A stretch of 64,000 bases of DNA from contig OZ020592.1 of NCBI GenBank assembly GCA_963971535.1, forward strand, positions 119,989,480-120,053,479. The letters run 5' to 3'. The notes under the pieces are model-generated. The model ran no database searches. It saw only the letters and a list, made by a program, of their open reading frames with translations, and was not told the DNA's origin. A program made the translations under genes and the position numbers. Shown piece by piece: positions 22,240 to 32,103 of this stretch. Origin of the DNA: Notolepis coatsorum (Eukaryota > Chordata > Actinopteri > Aulopiformes > Paralepididae). Each line of letters opens with the position of its first letter. Positions within the stretch are counted from its first letter, which is position 1.

Positions 22240-22416
22240 CCTGACATTGTGCTAGTTTAGTAATGCTTTAGATGTGAGATGATCATTGATTTGACACTGA
22301 CATTACTATAATAAATGACATTTTTAATACTCTGGCGCGGTCAGGATGGGACATGTTGTGATATTCTAGAGAACACTAGATGGCGCTTGAATACTTCAAT
22401 AAGACAATCCATGCCA

Positions 22417-22932
22417 ATCTTCTAACTACACACCCTCAAGACCCCTACGCTCTGCATCTTCTAACTACACACTCTCAAGACCCCTACGCTCTGCATCTTC
22501 TAACTACATACCCTCGAGAACCCTATGCTCTGCATCTTCTAACTGCACCATCAAGACCCCTACGCTCTGCATCTTCTAACTACACACCCTCAAGACCCCT
22601 ACGCTCTGCATCTTCTAACTACACACCCTCAAGACCCCTACGCTCTGCATCTTCTAACTACACACCCTCAAGACCCCTACGTTCTGCATCTTCTAACTAC
22701 ACACCCTCAAGACCCCTACGATCTGCATCTTCTAACTACACACCCTCAAGACCCCTACGCTCTGCATCTTCTAACTACACACCCTCAAGACCCCTCCGCT
22801 CTACATCTTCTAACTACACACCCTCAAGACCCCTACGCTCTACATCTTCTAACTACACACCCTCAACACCCCTCCGCTCTGCATCTTCTAACTACACACC
22901 CTCAAGACCCCTACACTCTGCATCTTCTAACT
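22417..22932. repeat. 39-bp minisatellite derived from L2 coding sequence
   Basis: About 13 units of 39 bp (core CCCTCAAGACCCCTACGCTC). Read in frame they encode SNYTPSRPLRSAS repeats. That peptide occurs once in the L2 protein at 19,201-20,391, and the 39-bp DNA unit is present once there (about 19,381-19,420, opposite strand). No other L2 sequence flanks the array, so a single 13-codon piece was amplified. Units differ by a few substitutions. Confidence 0.9.
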
Positions 22933-23425
22933 GGCGTGTACTTATCGTAGTATGTCTGCAGTTTCTTGGCTTCCTCGTTGGTGAGTGTCCAAGTATTGTG
23001 CACGTCGCGCCCTTTTTCACCAATCCATAGCAAAAGGTAACTGCACTTCTCCTCTTCGTTCTTTCCGCGCAGGGGTCCCTTGAACATCAGTTCTGTTGTT
23101 TGGCGAAACCGTCTCCATGCCTCGGGTAAACTTGCCGACTCCCAGTCCATCCGTGGAGCTGGAACGCCGTACGAATCCATTTATTTTTTAAATTTCGTCA
23201 ACGTGGGTACTTAAACCTCTACTCTGACACCATGTAATATGTAGCGCCTTATGGCTATGTTATGTAACACACAGTATTACAATAACGACATTGGACAACT
23301 TCTCTCGTGCTGGTTGTTTATTCACTGCCCGATTCCAACTGACGTTGTACAGCACAACACGTGACTCCCCTCCTGGACTACGGTACCCTGGAGGGGACAA
23401 ACTCACAACAAACTCACAACTACAT
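22933..23425 (-). mobile_element. Gypsy-type fossil: LTR and start of gag
   Basis: The minus strand shows an LTR of about 190 bp (about 23,234-23,425, TG...CA). It is followed by a TGG-starting primer-like site and a leader, then a gag start at 23,180 (MDWESASLPEAWRRFRQ, then LLLWIGEKGRDVHNTWTLT), a known fish Gypsy gag type. Only this 5' part is present, so it is a broken fossil. Confidence 0.7.
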
Positions 23426-23439
23426 ACTACAAACCTCCT

Positions 23440-25166
23440 CCAATGTACAGTTTCTACGTCAAATGTATATACACTCTTTTCTGGACACTTTTTGTATCAC
23501 AAACAGTACTGTATTTGCAAATCTGGTATGTCATAAATGTATAGATGTAGCAGTACTGTCTATCTGTATGTCGTGTCATATATGTTATGATGAATTGAAA
23601 ATGGGGGACTGTAACTGAGGGGTACAATTCCCTGACTGTATTACTAGATATGATACTTACTACCACTACCTTTGTACTTAATATTCGGCCACCCAGTACA
23701 CGGCATAAATATATTATCATAAACACTCTCACGTAGATGAAACGGATCCAACACAAATGTACGAAGTCGAAGTATGCGTTTATTACTACACAGCAATGGT
23801 GTGTAGAGCAAGCACTTAATCACTTAATTACATTTATGAATTGAAATAGTATGCACTTTTATGGCAAAGAGTATTCGTCGGTATATCAATAGAGAATGTC
23901 CAATCTCTGATGGCGCAGGTGGTAAATATACGACCTGGAATAGTTAAGGAATAACAGCAATGATACTTTAATGATTATATACTGGATACACTAGGGGGGG
24001 TTAATCCGGTCGCTTGTAAGCCGACAGGAGTAGGAGGGGGGGGGGGGGGTAGAATCCGGCTGCCTCGTCCGGCCAAGGGTATCCCAGGTGAACCCACTGT
24101 AGTGCCGTTCAATGCGCCGGCGATCCTTGGACCACAGATGAAAGCAGGTGGACTCTTTGTGGGCCGGCTCTCTCCGGTCCACGGGGGAGAGACGTGAAGC
24201 GACCTCGTCTTGCAGAGCGTCTCCTCACCTTGCGTCCTCTCCAGGGGGGGGGGTTCCAACACACGGCAGTGTCGGGGGTCTTTATCCATGGAATAATCAA
24301 AGTATACAAAGCATAATCCGTGCCTGGGAAGGCGGGCTGTCGTCGGTAGAATAATCCGGTATACAGGTCCACTCGCTCGTCGGCTCTGGGGCTCCTCGGG
24401 TGCAGCTTCACATGGGGTCAACCACCCTGGGTAAGCAGCCAGTTCTCTGCCCGAAACGATGGGGTACTGACTACGGTAGTATTCTCACCGCACGAAGCAC
24501 TATATATTAACAGACTATTATTAGCTTAATAGACTACGTCCAACTCGACGATATAGTGCCAAATATGACTATTCAAATATTAATATACACGATGTCTCAA
24601 TACCGATGGTAGGCGAACTTGGCCTTACTCCCACACGTGGCGTCGCGGGGAGGCTTTACGTCTGTGACTCTATTGGAGGGTAAGAAACTGGACTGAAAAA
24701 GGAAGTCCTACTTTAGTAGCGCAGTATATATACGCACTATGAACAAATAGTCCCATTAGTGGTGCGGTAGCCAGATTCCTACGCGGAACTAGGACTTGTT
24801 CGTACATGTGGAGCGGTACGTTTGAACTGGGTCTGAGGGGTATGGCAGCCTGGCACCAAGGTCTCGACCAATAGTAGAATGGAGACTATTATGGGATGTT
24901 CAGTAGGCTAGAATGGATATTCAATGCATATTGTACAAGGAATATACAAGGGATATCAGGGAATATTAGAGAATATACAAATACAATTAAATATATATAT
25001 ATAAATAAATATATATATTCGGTTTAATCTGGCCCTTCACAACAGGGACCCTGATGTAAACAAGACGAAAGTCTTTCTCTGGTCTGCATCCCCTTAACAA
25101 TTGTATCTATTGAGCTGTACTGTACCCTTCTGCAATCTGTTAATAAAGTTTTCAATCAATCAATCA
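23440..25166 (+). mobile_element. LINE 3' end with CAAT tail, copy C, split by a solo LTR
   Basis: The pieces 23,440-23,609 and 25,045-25,166 join into the same block order as copies A and B. The interruption is the LTR at 23,610-25,044. Confidence 0.85.
23610..25044 (+). mobile_element. Solo LTR, 1,435 bp
   Basis: Begins TGTAACTGAGGGG and ends CCCTTCACAACA. The flanking 5-bp duplication is GGGAC (23,605-23,609 and 25,045-25,049). A related solo LTR in the opposite orientation lies at 37,679-39,058. No internal region is present. Frames inside it have no retroviral similarity. Family (Gypsy or ERV-like) is not decided. The two copies are clearly diverged, so at least one is old. Confidence 0.85.
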
Positions 25167-25854
25167 ACCAACAACAGCTTGTTGATATTGACGCCAGCGC
25201 TCATAGCCGCTAACGAGCGCCGGCTCTTGAGTTTCCCTGGTTACCAAAGTTGCATGGTGTAACACAGCTCTTCGCTTTGTTGCCAAAACGGCGATGATAG
25301 TAACAAAGCCCTCTATCATCCCTCTGTGTCTGATCCCTGCGATCAGACACCCGATCAGACACAGCAGCCACACAGTACTGACGGGAGGCCAGTAGTATTT
25401 TGTCTACCTCCTCCACCAATCCCCGGTAATCCTTGGTGCGCACGAGAGGCGAGCTGGCCAGAGCCGTGCGCACCGGAGTCGGGAGTTGACGCAGGAAAAG
25501 CTGCACAAAAATAAAAGTAGTGTCACCTGAACCGAGCAGTGCTAGCATGTTCTCCATGAGTTCTGTTGGTTTACTGTCCCCTAATCCGTTGAGAGACAAT
25601 AGGCGCTCTGCATAGGCGGCGGTTGAGCTGGACATTAGGGTAGGCTATAGATGGGATGGGCCTTTTTCTTTTTTGCTTGCACGCAAACGGTGCACGCAAA
25701 CGGTGCTGTCCAGGTTCTGATTTCATATAATACACACACCCACGTCTACTAGGCTACTACAGTGAGCCCCACTCATTTCATATAGTGCAAATTAATTGTT
25801 CAAATGAAGGCATCCAATATGATTAACCATTGTCTTACCTTAATGCAACAAAAA

Positions 25855-26040
25855 AAATGCGACGTTTCGCACATCAATGATCTTTTCTGCTTTAAGTTTG
25901 TCTGTGAGATCACTTTCAATGTGAAGCGGACTCAGAGTTGACCGTCTCTCCTGGCGCATATTGTTGTTCTTCTTAGCCAGTTTCGGATGCGCCTCATTGG
26001 GAAAGGCCGTTCACAAGTTGCGGTGCCGACGGCAATGAAG
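25855..26040 (-). pseudogene. hAT transposase C-terminal dimerisation region, fragment
   Basis: The minus strand reads VGTATCERPFPMRRIRNWLR, the hAT dimerisation-domain signature (consensus type ...ERxFSxxxRIKxxLR). After a change of frame it reads RQERRSTLSPLHIESDLTDK and ends soon after. The catalytic core is absent. The terminal inverted repeats identify the element of which it was part. Confidence 0.65.
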
Positions 26041-26136
26041 GAAACGTTTTCCGTAATATGGATCTCATGCTTTGAAAACAATGTACATAGTAGCTCTAAA
26101 AAGTTTCCACGGTTTGATTAACTCTGACTCAGTCTC

Positions 26137-26510
26137 ATCATGCCCTCGGCCTCAGGTGATCCGTGTTATGCCCAGGCGGCATGTAACTTGGAATGGAGTT
26201 CCAGGTCTTGGCAGCTCTCACGGAGAGGGCTGATTTGCTAAATGTACTTGTCCTTAATGGAACAGCCAAGTCACCCGGTACAACAGTTCTGAACCCGAAC
26301 GCGGAACTGCAAGTTTGTTGGTAAAAGACTACACGCAAACCTGGAGGTGAAAAATCGGAAAGTGGGGGTGGGACCATGGAGGATTTTGAAGACCAGACTG
26401 GCATCGGTTAGTTTGATGATGCGGTGTGATTGGTTACTGCCTGCAGTCTGGAATGTTAAAACGGCCACCACACCTACTGCCATTGACACCTTGGTTGGCC
26501 GACCCTTGCG
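26137..26510 (-). mobile_element. LINE RT C-terminal fragment
   Basis: Minus-strand frames contain IIKLTDASLVFKILHGPTP and RTSTFSKSALSVRAAKTWN followed by SIPSY, the end of a CR1/L2-like ORF2. Several breaks. It lies inside the hAT element. Confidence 0.65.
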
Positions 26511-26880
26511 TATTGTCACCACCGGGCTGCAGCAGCCCACACACACACAATATCGTAGCCTAGGCTGCCTATAATAATGCGCAGACTGGGGCTGCTCGTT
26601 TGGGTCGGCATTACCTCCCCTGGCCTTATATACCGCCGCCTATGGCGCTCTGCATCTGACAGCTGGAACAACCGCAACAGCTGTTCTTTGAGCTTGTTGT
26701 ATTTGCCGGCTGCTGGTGGTTCTCTCAGAGATCCCATCACCCGGCGTGTAGTGGAGGAATCCAATTCTGCGACAACATGATAATATCTAGTGTCAACCGC
26801 CGTTATGCCGCGGAGGTGAAATTGTGCCTCGATGTGTTGAAACCACGGGGCCGGGTCATGCTGCCAAAACTCTCACTGTG

Positions 26881-27172
26881 CAAGTGAATCAATGAGACGA
26901 GCAGACGGAGTATCGAGTCTCTGAACTTTACTTCCAAACAAATCCAACAGAACCAAGGTACAGCCACACCCTTAAGTCAACTCCTCCTTACCACCAAATC
27001 AGTGTCCATTCTGAAGTGAGACACCTCCATCTAGTGTCCACCACAACTTCATGCTGAAGCCATTCTAAAATCAGCTATAAACGTAAACATGTGTGTGTGG
27101 CTGTGTGTGTGCGTGCGCAAGCGCACGTCCCATCTCCGGTCTAGCTGACTGTACCCCTGGCTCTCTTTTTAT
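26881..27172. other. Non-coding stretch, nothing recognised
   Basis: No frame or repeat assigned. It may include Gypsy leader sequence of the adjacent gag fossil. Confidence 0.3.
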
Positions 27173-27333
27173 CAGCATTATGAGATAACTAAATAGTAAC
27201 GCACAGCCACTTGGAAAAGTAACTGTAATCAGATTACTGGCTTTTAAAAAGTACGTAAGTTAATTACTATTTACTGAAAAAGTTATCAGATTAGAGTAAC
27301 TAGTTACTTAGTAACTAGTTACTGGCATCACTG
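27173..27333. mobile_element. MITE-like block with TTACTAGTTACT motifs
   Basis: Ends CAGCATTATGAGATAACT and, inward from the right, CAGTGATGCCAGTAACTAG are weakly inverted. The interior has AGTAACTAGTTACTTAGTAA motifs common in hAT MITEs. No convincing target duplication. Confidence 0.45.
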
Positions 27334-27346
27334 CTAGTAAGAATGT

Positions 27347-30300
27347 AAGATAAGATAAGATATTCCTTTATTGATCCCCTTGGGGAAATTCAGGCATCAT
27401 AGCAGCATGGGGGGGAGGGGGGGGGGGTACAGGTAGTAAAACAACAACACAGTGTACAGGTAGTAAAAACAACACAGGCAGTGTAAACAATTTGGTCAAT
27501 ATGGTCAATATAATTTACTATCTGACTAGCTGAAGAAATATTCACATTATTCACAGTGTCACATAAGGTGCAGTATGCATAAGGTAGTGTTATAATTTAC
27601 TATCTACTGAGTATACATTATTCACAGTATCACGGTATCCACTGAAATATACATTATTCACAGTATCACAGTATCCACATAAGGTGCAGTAAGTCTAAGG
27701 TAGTGTAGGTTGTCCTCCTTGGGTTCCTATAAGTCCCAGGTCAATGTCTGGTAGCAGTCGCTGTCGCTGCCCCCTGTTGTGGAGCCTGGAGGCTGCTAGT
27801 CGCTGCCCACTGTTGTGGAGCCTGATGGCCGCTGGTATAAAGGACTGTCCGAGGCGGTTAGTTGAGTGTCGTGGGGGAATGAGTCTGTGGCTGAACGAGC
27901 TTTTCATCTTGACTAGCTCGTTGTAGAGGGGGTGGTAGGGGTTCTCCATGATGGCAGCCAGCTTCCTTATCATCCCCCTCTCTGCCATCACCTCAAGTCT
28001 AGGTAGCTCGACTCCCACCACGGAGCTAGCCTTCCTCACCAGCTTGTTGAGCTTGTTGGTGTCCCTTGAGTTGATGTAGCCTCCCCAGCATGCCACAGCA
28101 TAGAAGAGGATGCTGGCCACAACAGACTGGTAAAAAGACTGCAGCAGTCTGTTGCACACATTGAAGGACCTGAGTCTCCTCAGGAAGAACAGCCTGCTCT
28201 GTCCCTTCCTGTAGAGGGCCTCTGTGTTATCCGACCAGTCCAGTTTATTGTTCAGGTGTACCCCAAGGAACTTGTATGAGTCCACCATCTCCACATCCAC
28301 CCCTCGGATGGAGATGGGAATCGGGGGGGGCCTCTTCTTGCCCCTCCGGAAGTCCACCACCAGCTCCTTGGTCTTACTGGTGTTGAGTTGGAGGTGGTTG
28401 CTGTCGCTCCACCCCACGAAGCTCTCCACCAGGGCTCTGTACTCCTCCTCATCATCGTCGGTGATGTAGCTTACGATGGAGGAGTCGTCTGAGAACTTCT
28501 GCAGGTGACACCCGCTTGAGTTGCGGCAGAAGTCTGAGGTGTAGAGGGTGAAGAGGAAGGGTGACAGCACAGTTCCTTGGGGGGCGCCGGTGTTGCTCAC
28601 CAGTACGTCAGACTGACTGTCCTTTAGTCTGACGTACTGTGGCCTCTCAGTGAGGTAATCCTTGATCCAGGCCACCAAGCCGTGCTCCAGCTGCATCACG
28701 GAGAGCTTCTCCGCTAGCAGTGACGGCTGGATGGTGTTGAAGGCGCTGGAGAAATCAAAGAACATAATCCTCACTGAGCTGCGCGGCTTCTCCAGGTGCG
28801 TGTACGCTCTGTGGAGCATGTAGATGATGGCATCCTCCACCCCGATGTTTGCCTGGTATGCAAACTGCAGGGGGTCGAGGGAGTCACGCACCAGGGGCTT
28901 GAGGTGTTGCAGGACCAGTCTCTCAAACGTCTTCATGATGTGTGACGTCAGAGCGACTGGCCTGTAGTCGTTGAGGGTGCTGGGACGTCCCTTCTTGGGC
29001 ACCGGGACAATGCAGGAGGTCTTCCAGAGCTGGGGCACCCTCTCCAGCCTCAGGGAGAGGTTGAAAAGATGCTGGAGCGGTGCTGCCAGCTGCTCCGCAC
29101 ATACTTTGAGCACCCTGGGATTGGTGTTGTCCGGTCCTCTGGCCTTGTTTATACTAATCCTGGAGAGCTGCCTACTGACCTGACTGCTTGTGATCGTCAG
29201 GGTTGGGGGTGGTAGGCAGCCTGTTGATGTTGGCGGTGGGGTGCCGGTGCTGATGGGTGTGGGTGGGTGGGGGGTGGGGGGGCTGCTTTGTAGGTGTGAT
29301 CTGGTGCTGGTGTCGATGGGTGGGGGGAGGGGTGTGGGGAGGCCACTCTGGTCAAAGCGGTTGAAAAACGAGTTGAACTCGTTTGCACGCTCTGGCGGGC
29401 CCTCAACAGCTGTGCCCTGCTGTTTGAAACCAGTGATCTTCCTGACCCCCGCCCACACCTCCCTGGTGTTGTTGGCCTGTAGTCTGCCCTCCAGCCTGTC
29501 CTTGTAGCTGACCTTGGCTGCCCTTAGCTCTTTTTTGAGCTCCCTTTGGATAGCCCTGGCCTGCTCAGTGTCCCCTGCCTTGAAGGCCCTCTTTTTCCTG
29601 TTTAGCAGGTGTTTAATGTCCTTGCTAATCCAGGGTTTATTGTTTGAAAAGCAGCATACCTTCTTTGTGGGTACGATGCTCTCCTCACAGAACCTGATGT
29701 AGTCTGTGATGCAGTGGGATAGTCCATCAATGTCATCACCATGGGCCCTCTCAAACATGTCCCAGTCTGTCGACCTGAAACACTCCTGTAGCTCCTCCTC
29801 GACGTCGTCAGACCACTGTGGGACAGACATGGTGGTCGGAGGCTGTCTCTTAATGAGAGGCGTGTATGTGGATACAAGCCTCACAAGGTTGTGGTCTGAC
29901 TGGCCGAGGGGGGGCAGGGAAGTCGCACTGAAGGCCTCCTTCACGTTAGCATACAGGAGGTCCAGTGTTTTGTCTCCCCTGGTTTTGCAGTTGACATACT
30001 GGGTGAAGTTTGTCAGGGTCTTGTTCAGTCTGACATGATTGAAGTCCCCATTGATAAAAATAAATGCATCCGGGTGTTTTGTCTGAAGCGCCGCGACAGT
30101 GGAGTGTATGACGTCACTCGCCTGCGCCGCCGCCGCGCTGGGTGGGATGTAAACAGTCAGAGCCAGGATGTGTGTTATTTCTCGCGGTAAATAGTATGGC
30201 CGCAGACTCAGTGCCAATAGTTCAATGTCGGGGGCACAGATACGTTCCTTAATGGTGATGTGCCCCGGGTGGCACCATTTGGAGTTAACAAACACAACAA

Positions 30301-31045
30301 GCCCTCCGCCTCTCCGCTTGCCGCTCTGTTTCGTCCGGTCGGCGCGCACCAGCGTGAAGCCCTCCTGTTCGATTGCACTGTCCGGGATGTTATCGTTCAG
30401 CCAGGATTCTGTAAAGCACAGTAGGCTTGCCTCTTTGTACTCACGCTGGTTGTTCATCAGGGCTGAGAGCTTGTCCGTCTTGTTGGCCAGCGATCGCACG
30501 TTCCCCATGACGACAGAGGGCAGGTAAGGCTTGAATCTCCTGCTATCCTTCCTCCTGCCTCTCACGATCGTGCCAGCTCTATTTCCCCGTCTTCGTATCC
30601 TTATTTCGGCTGGAAGATCCCTCGGTGGCTCTGCAACTCTGTCTCGAAAGCAGAGGAGAGCCTCCCGCGGGTAAACCAGTCCGCCAGTGTTGTTGTTGTT
30701 GTTGTTGTCCTGCCGCGGGTAAACCAGCCCGCCGGTGTTCTTGTCCATTGTTCAGCTGTGCTCGACCGAACTTGCCTAACTCTAACTTCACAGAAGTTGT
30801 TACAAATGCCTTAACTTGGTCTAAAGCAACGCACAGTCACTTAGACACCTATTAAGTAAGTAGAATCACAAAAAGAAATAAGTAAGAAAGTAGTAAACGG
30901 GATAAGAAGTAAAGGGGGTGGGAGCTGCTATGAAAAGGCTGCCACTCTCCTCGGCGCCACTACTTGTGGGCGGGGCTCTGTGTGGGGCTCTCTGGGATGA
31001 TGGGGCTTCAACCTCCTGGGCTGATGGAGCAGCAGGGGACACACA
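27347..31045 (-). mobile_element. Rex1/CR1-like LINE, nearly full length
   Basis: The 3' end (low coordinate) is AAGATAAGATATTCC plus the TTGATCCCCTTGGGG block. An intact 1017-codon ORF (27,695-30,748) and a leader of about 0.3 kb follow. Related truncated copies in the window are 2,737-4,031 and 6,321-8,870. The end of the plus-strand element at 49,155-49,748 shares its tail. The intact frame suggests a young copy. The 5' boundary is placed where the next LINE begins. Confidence 0.85.
27695..30748 (-). CDS. LINE ORF2-type protein: endonuclease and reverse transcriptase, 1017 residues, intact
   Basis: The protein nicks target DNA and primes reverse transcription there. An apurinic-type endonuclease fills about residues 80-300 (VMGNVRSLANK, then FINGDFNHVRLN near 235, and GQSDHNLVRL near 281). 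After a Pro-rich linker (about 480-530) the reverse transcriptase shows LNDYRPVALTSHIMKTFERL, MFFDFSSAFNTIQPSLL, TGAPQGTVLSPFLFTLYTSD and the catalytic FSDDSSIV near 751, a variant of YxDD. The C-terminal part includes FYQSVVASILFYAVACWGG. Small internal duplications are visible: TGGLVYPR twice at the N-terminus and SRLHN/RLHN near the C-terminus. The ATG at 30,748 is the first in frame. Being uninterrupted, it may still be functional. Confidence 0.85.
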   Translation of the reverse strand: MDKNTGGLVYPRQDNNNNNNTGGLVYPREALLCFRDRVAEPPRDLPAEIRIRRRGNRAGTIVRGRRKDSRRFKPYLPSVVMGNVRSLANKTDKLSALMNNQREYKEASLLCFTESWLNDNIPDSAIEQEGFTLVRADRTKQSGKRRGGGLVVFVNSKWCHPGHITIKERICAPDIELLALSLRPYYLPREITHILALTVYIPPSAAAAQASDVIHSTVAALQTKHPDAFIFINGDFNHVRLNKTLTNFTQYVNCKTRGDKTLDLLYANVKEAFSATSLPPLGQSDHNLVRLVSTYTPLIKRQPPTTMSVPQWSDDVEEELQECFRSTDWDMFERAHGDDIDGLSHCITDYIRFCEESIVPTKKVCCFSNNKPWISKDIKHLLNRKKRAFKAGDTEQARAIQRELKKELRAAKVSYKDRLEGRLQANNTREVWAGVRKITGFKQQGTAVEGPPERANEFNSFFNRFDQSGLPTPLPPPIDTSTRSHLQSSPPTPHPPTPISTGTPPPTSTGCLPPPTLTITSSQVSRQLSRISINKARGPDNTNPRVLKVCAEQLAAPLQHLFNLSLRLERVPQLWKTSCIVPVPKKGRPSTLNDYRPVALTSHIMKTFERLVLQHLKPLVRDSLDPLQFAYQANIGVEDAIIYMLHRAYTHLEKPRSSVRIMFFDFSSAFNTIQPSLLAEKLSVMQLEHGLVAWIKDYLTERPQYVRLKDSQSDVLVSNTGAPQGTVLSPFLFTLYTSDFCRNSSGCHLQKFSDDSSIVSYITDDDEEEYRALVESFVGWSDSNHLQLNTSKTKELVVDFRRGKKRPPPIPISIRGVDVEMVDSYKFLGVHLNNKLDWSDNTEALYRKGQSRLFFLRRLRSFNVCNRLLQSFYQSVVASILFYAVACWGGYINSRDTNKLNKLVRKASSVVGVELPRLEVMAERGMIRKLAAIMENPYHPLYNELVKMKSSFSHRLIPPRHSTNRLGQSFIPAAIRLHNSGQRLAASRLHNRGQRQRLLPDIDLGLIGTQGGQPTLP

Positions 31046-31086
31046 CGCCACTGCTTCATATCCTCACGCTTAGACTACTGTAACTC

Positions 31087-31278
31087 TGTTATGTCGTAAT
31101 AAAAACGATGAATGGACACTTTAGTACTAGCGTCTTACTTCATTCACATCCATACCGAGAGCTGCATTGCTCAGTCATGCACTCTACTTTGTGTGTCTTG
31201 CAGGAGCACACACCCAGCCAGGTGTACGACATACTCTATGTTAGAGCTCCGCCTACAGGCCTAATGGAGAACACCACA
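31087..31278 (-). repeat. LTR (3' side) of the Gypsy provirus
   Basis: About 99% identical to 51,400-51,591. TG...CA ends on both strands. Confidence 0.9.
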
Positions 31279-31493
31279 TATCCTTCTCAATAAGACAGCA
31301 CTTACAGGCCTGGTTATAACTGTAACATAGAATCCATTAAAGCTAAACAGTAAAGAACATTTTTTTTTTTTTTTTTTTTTTTTATAACTAACATTAAGTC
31401 CATTAAGGCTAAGCAGTAAAAAGTACATTTGCTCTACCTTTCTTATTCCGGCCTATGAAAAACAGAATCAACATTTGTATACATATTTCAATT

Positions 31494-31984
31494 TTCTTTT
31501 TTTGTATCCACTTTTTCTCCCATTTTCTATATTTTCTCCCATCCCAATTTCGTATCATCCAATTCAACCCTCCCCTGTCACGGACGCTGTTTCTTGCCTC
31601 CCACAAGCCAGCTGCAATGTGGACTAAGTCATACATAGCACAAGTCCCCTCCGGTACTTGAGGTAACAGCAGTCGCATCTTTTCACCTGCGCAGCTCGAT
31701 CTCTCAGTGGCGAGGAGTAACGCGTGGGACCCTGGGAGGCTCACGCTGCCCCCGACACTTCCTGATTCTACTGCGCAGGCGCACCAACCGACCTGTAGGA
31801 GTTGCTGTCCACAACGCCCGATCCCCACCCATCAGTTTCCCACCCCCTAATACGGCCAATGTGTATTAGTATGAACGACCAGCTAAACTGAAAGCAAATG
31901 TGGAGCGCTGGGCTCGAACTGACGAGCCCACCGTCTCCAGCATTTCGTGGCGAGCGCCTTGCCCACTACGCCACGTAGCCGCCC
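31494..31984 (-). mobile_element. tRNA-headed SINE, copy 2, 491 bp
   Basis: Full-length-like minus-strand copy. The tRNA-like head is at the high end (GGCGGCTACGTGGCGTAGTG), with the A-rich end near 31,494. An exact 15-bp target duplication ATACATATTTCAATT flanks it (31,479-31,493 and 31,985-31,999). It lies inside the 3' region of the Gypsy provirus and is therefore younger than it. Confidence 0.9.
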
Positions 31985-32103
31985 ATACATATTTCAATTC
32001 TATGCATTACTAGCATTCAAGTCTGCCACAATTATAATTAACCAGAACTGTTAACTCTTTCACCTTTCAGCATTACCAACATCAATATTACATAAGACTT
32101 TTC

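Larger units (their letters stand above)
21199..22305. repeat. 59-bp tandem repeat, three units, interrupted twice
   Basis: Units starting AGTTTAGTAATGCTTTAG lie at about 21,202, 21,493 and 22,254. A LINE-tail insertion (21,253-21,490) separates the first two and a hAT MITE (21,540-22,239) splits the second. Without the insertions they would sit head to tail. Confidence 0.75.
25611..26644. mobile_element. hAT element remnant, 1,034 bp, with transposase 3' end
   Basis: Ends CATAGGCGGCGGT and, inward from the right, CATAGGCGGCGGTATA. An exact 8-bp duplication GCGCTCTG flanks it (25,603-25,610 and 26,645-26,652). It retains a piece of transposase coding sequence (25,855-26,040) and a LINE fragment (26,137-26,510). 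Confidence 0.9.
25167..26880 (-). mobile_element. Gypsy-type gag fossil interrupted by a hAT element
   Basis: The minus strand shows gag sequence on both sides of an insertion: WFQHIEAQF-type residues and the GKYNKLKEQLLRLFQLSDAE block at the high end, and LLSLNGLGDSKPTELMENM through CYYHRRFGNKAKSC at the low end. These are hallmark motifs of a common fish Gypsy gag. The hAT element at 25,611-26,644 separates them. It is broken, with only gag left. Confidence 0.75.

Noticed and set aside
22417-22932. CRISPR-like array
   Set aside because: The units are contiguous 39-bp repeats without unique spacers, and the genome is eukaryotic.
23975-24421. Pro-rich 148-residue minus-strand frame
   Set aside because: It lies wholly inside a solo LTR, contains a G-run artefact and is not recognisable.
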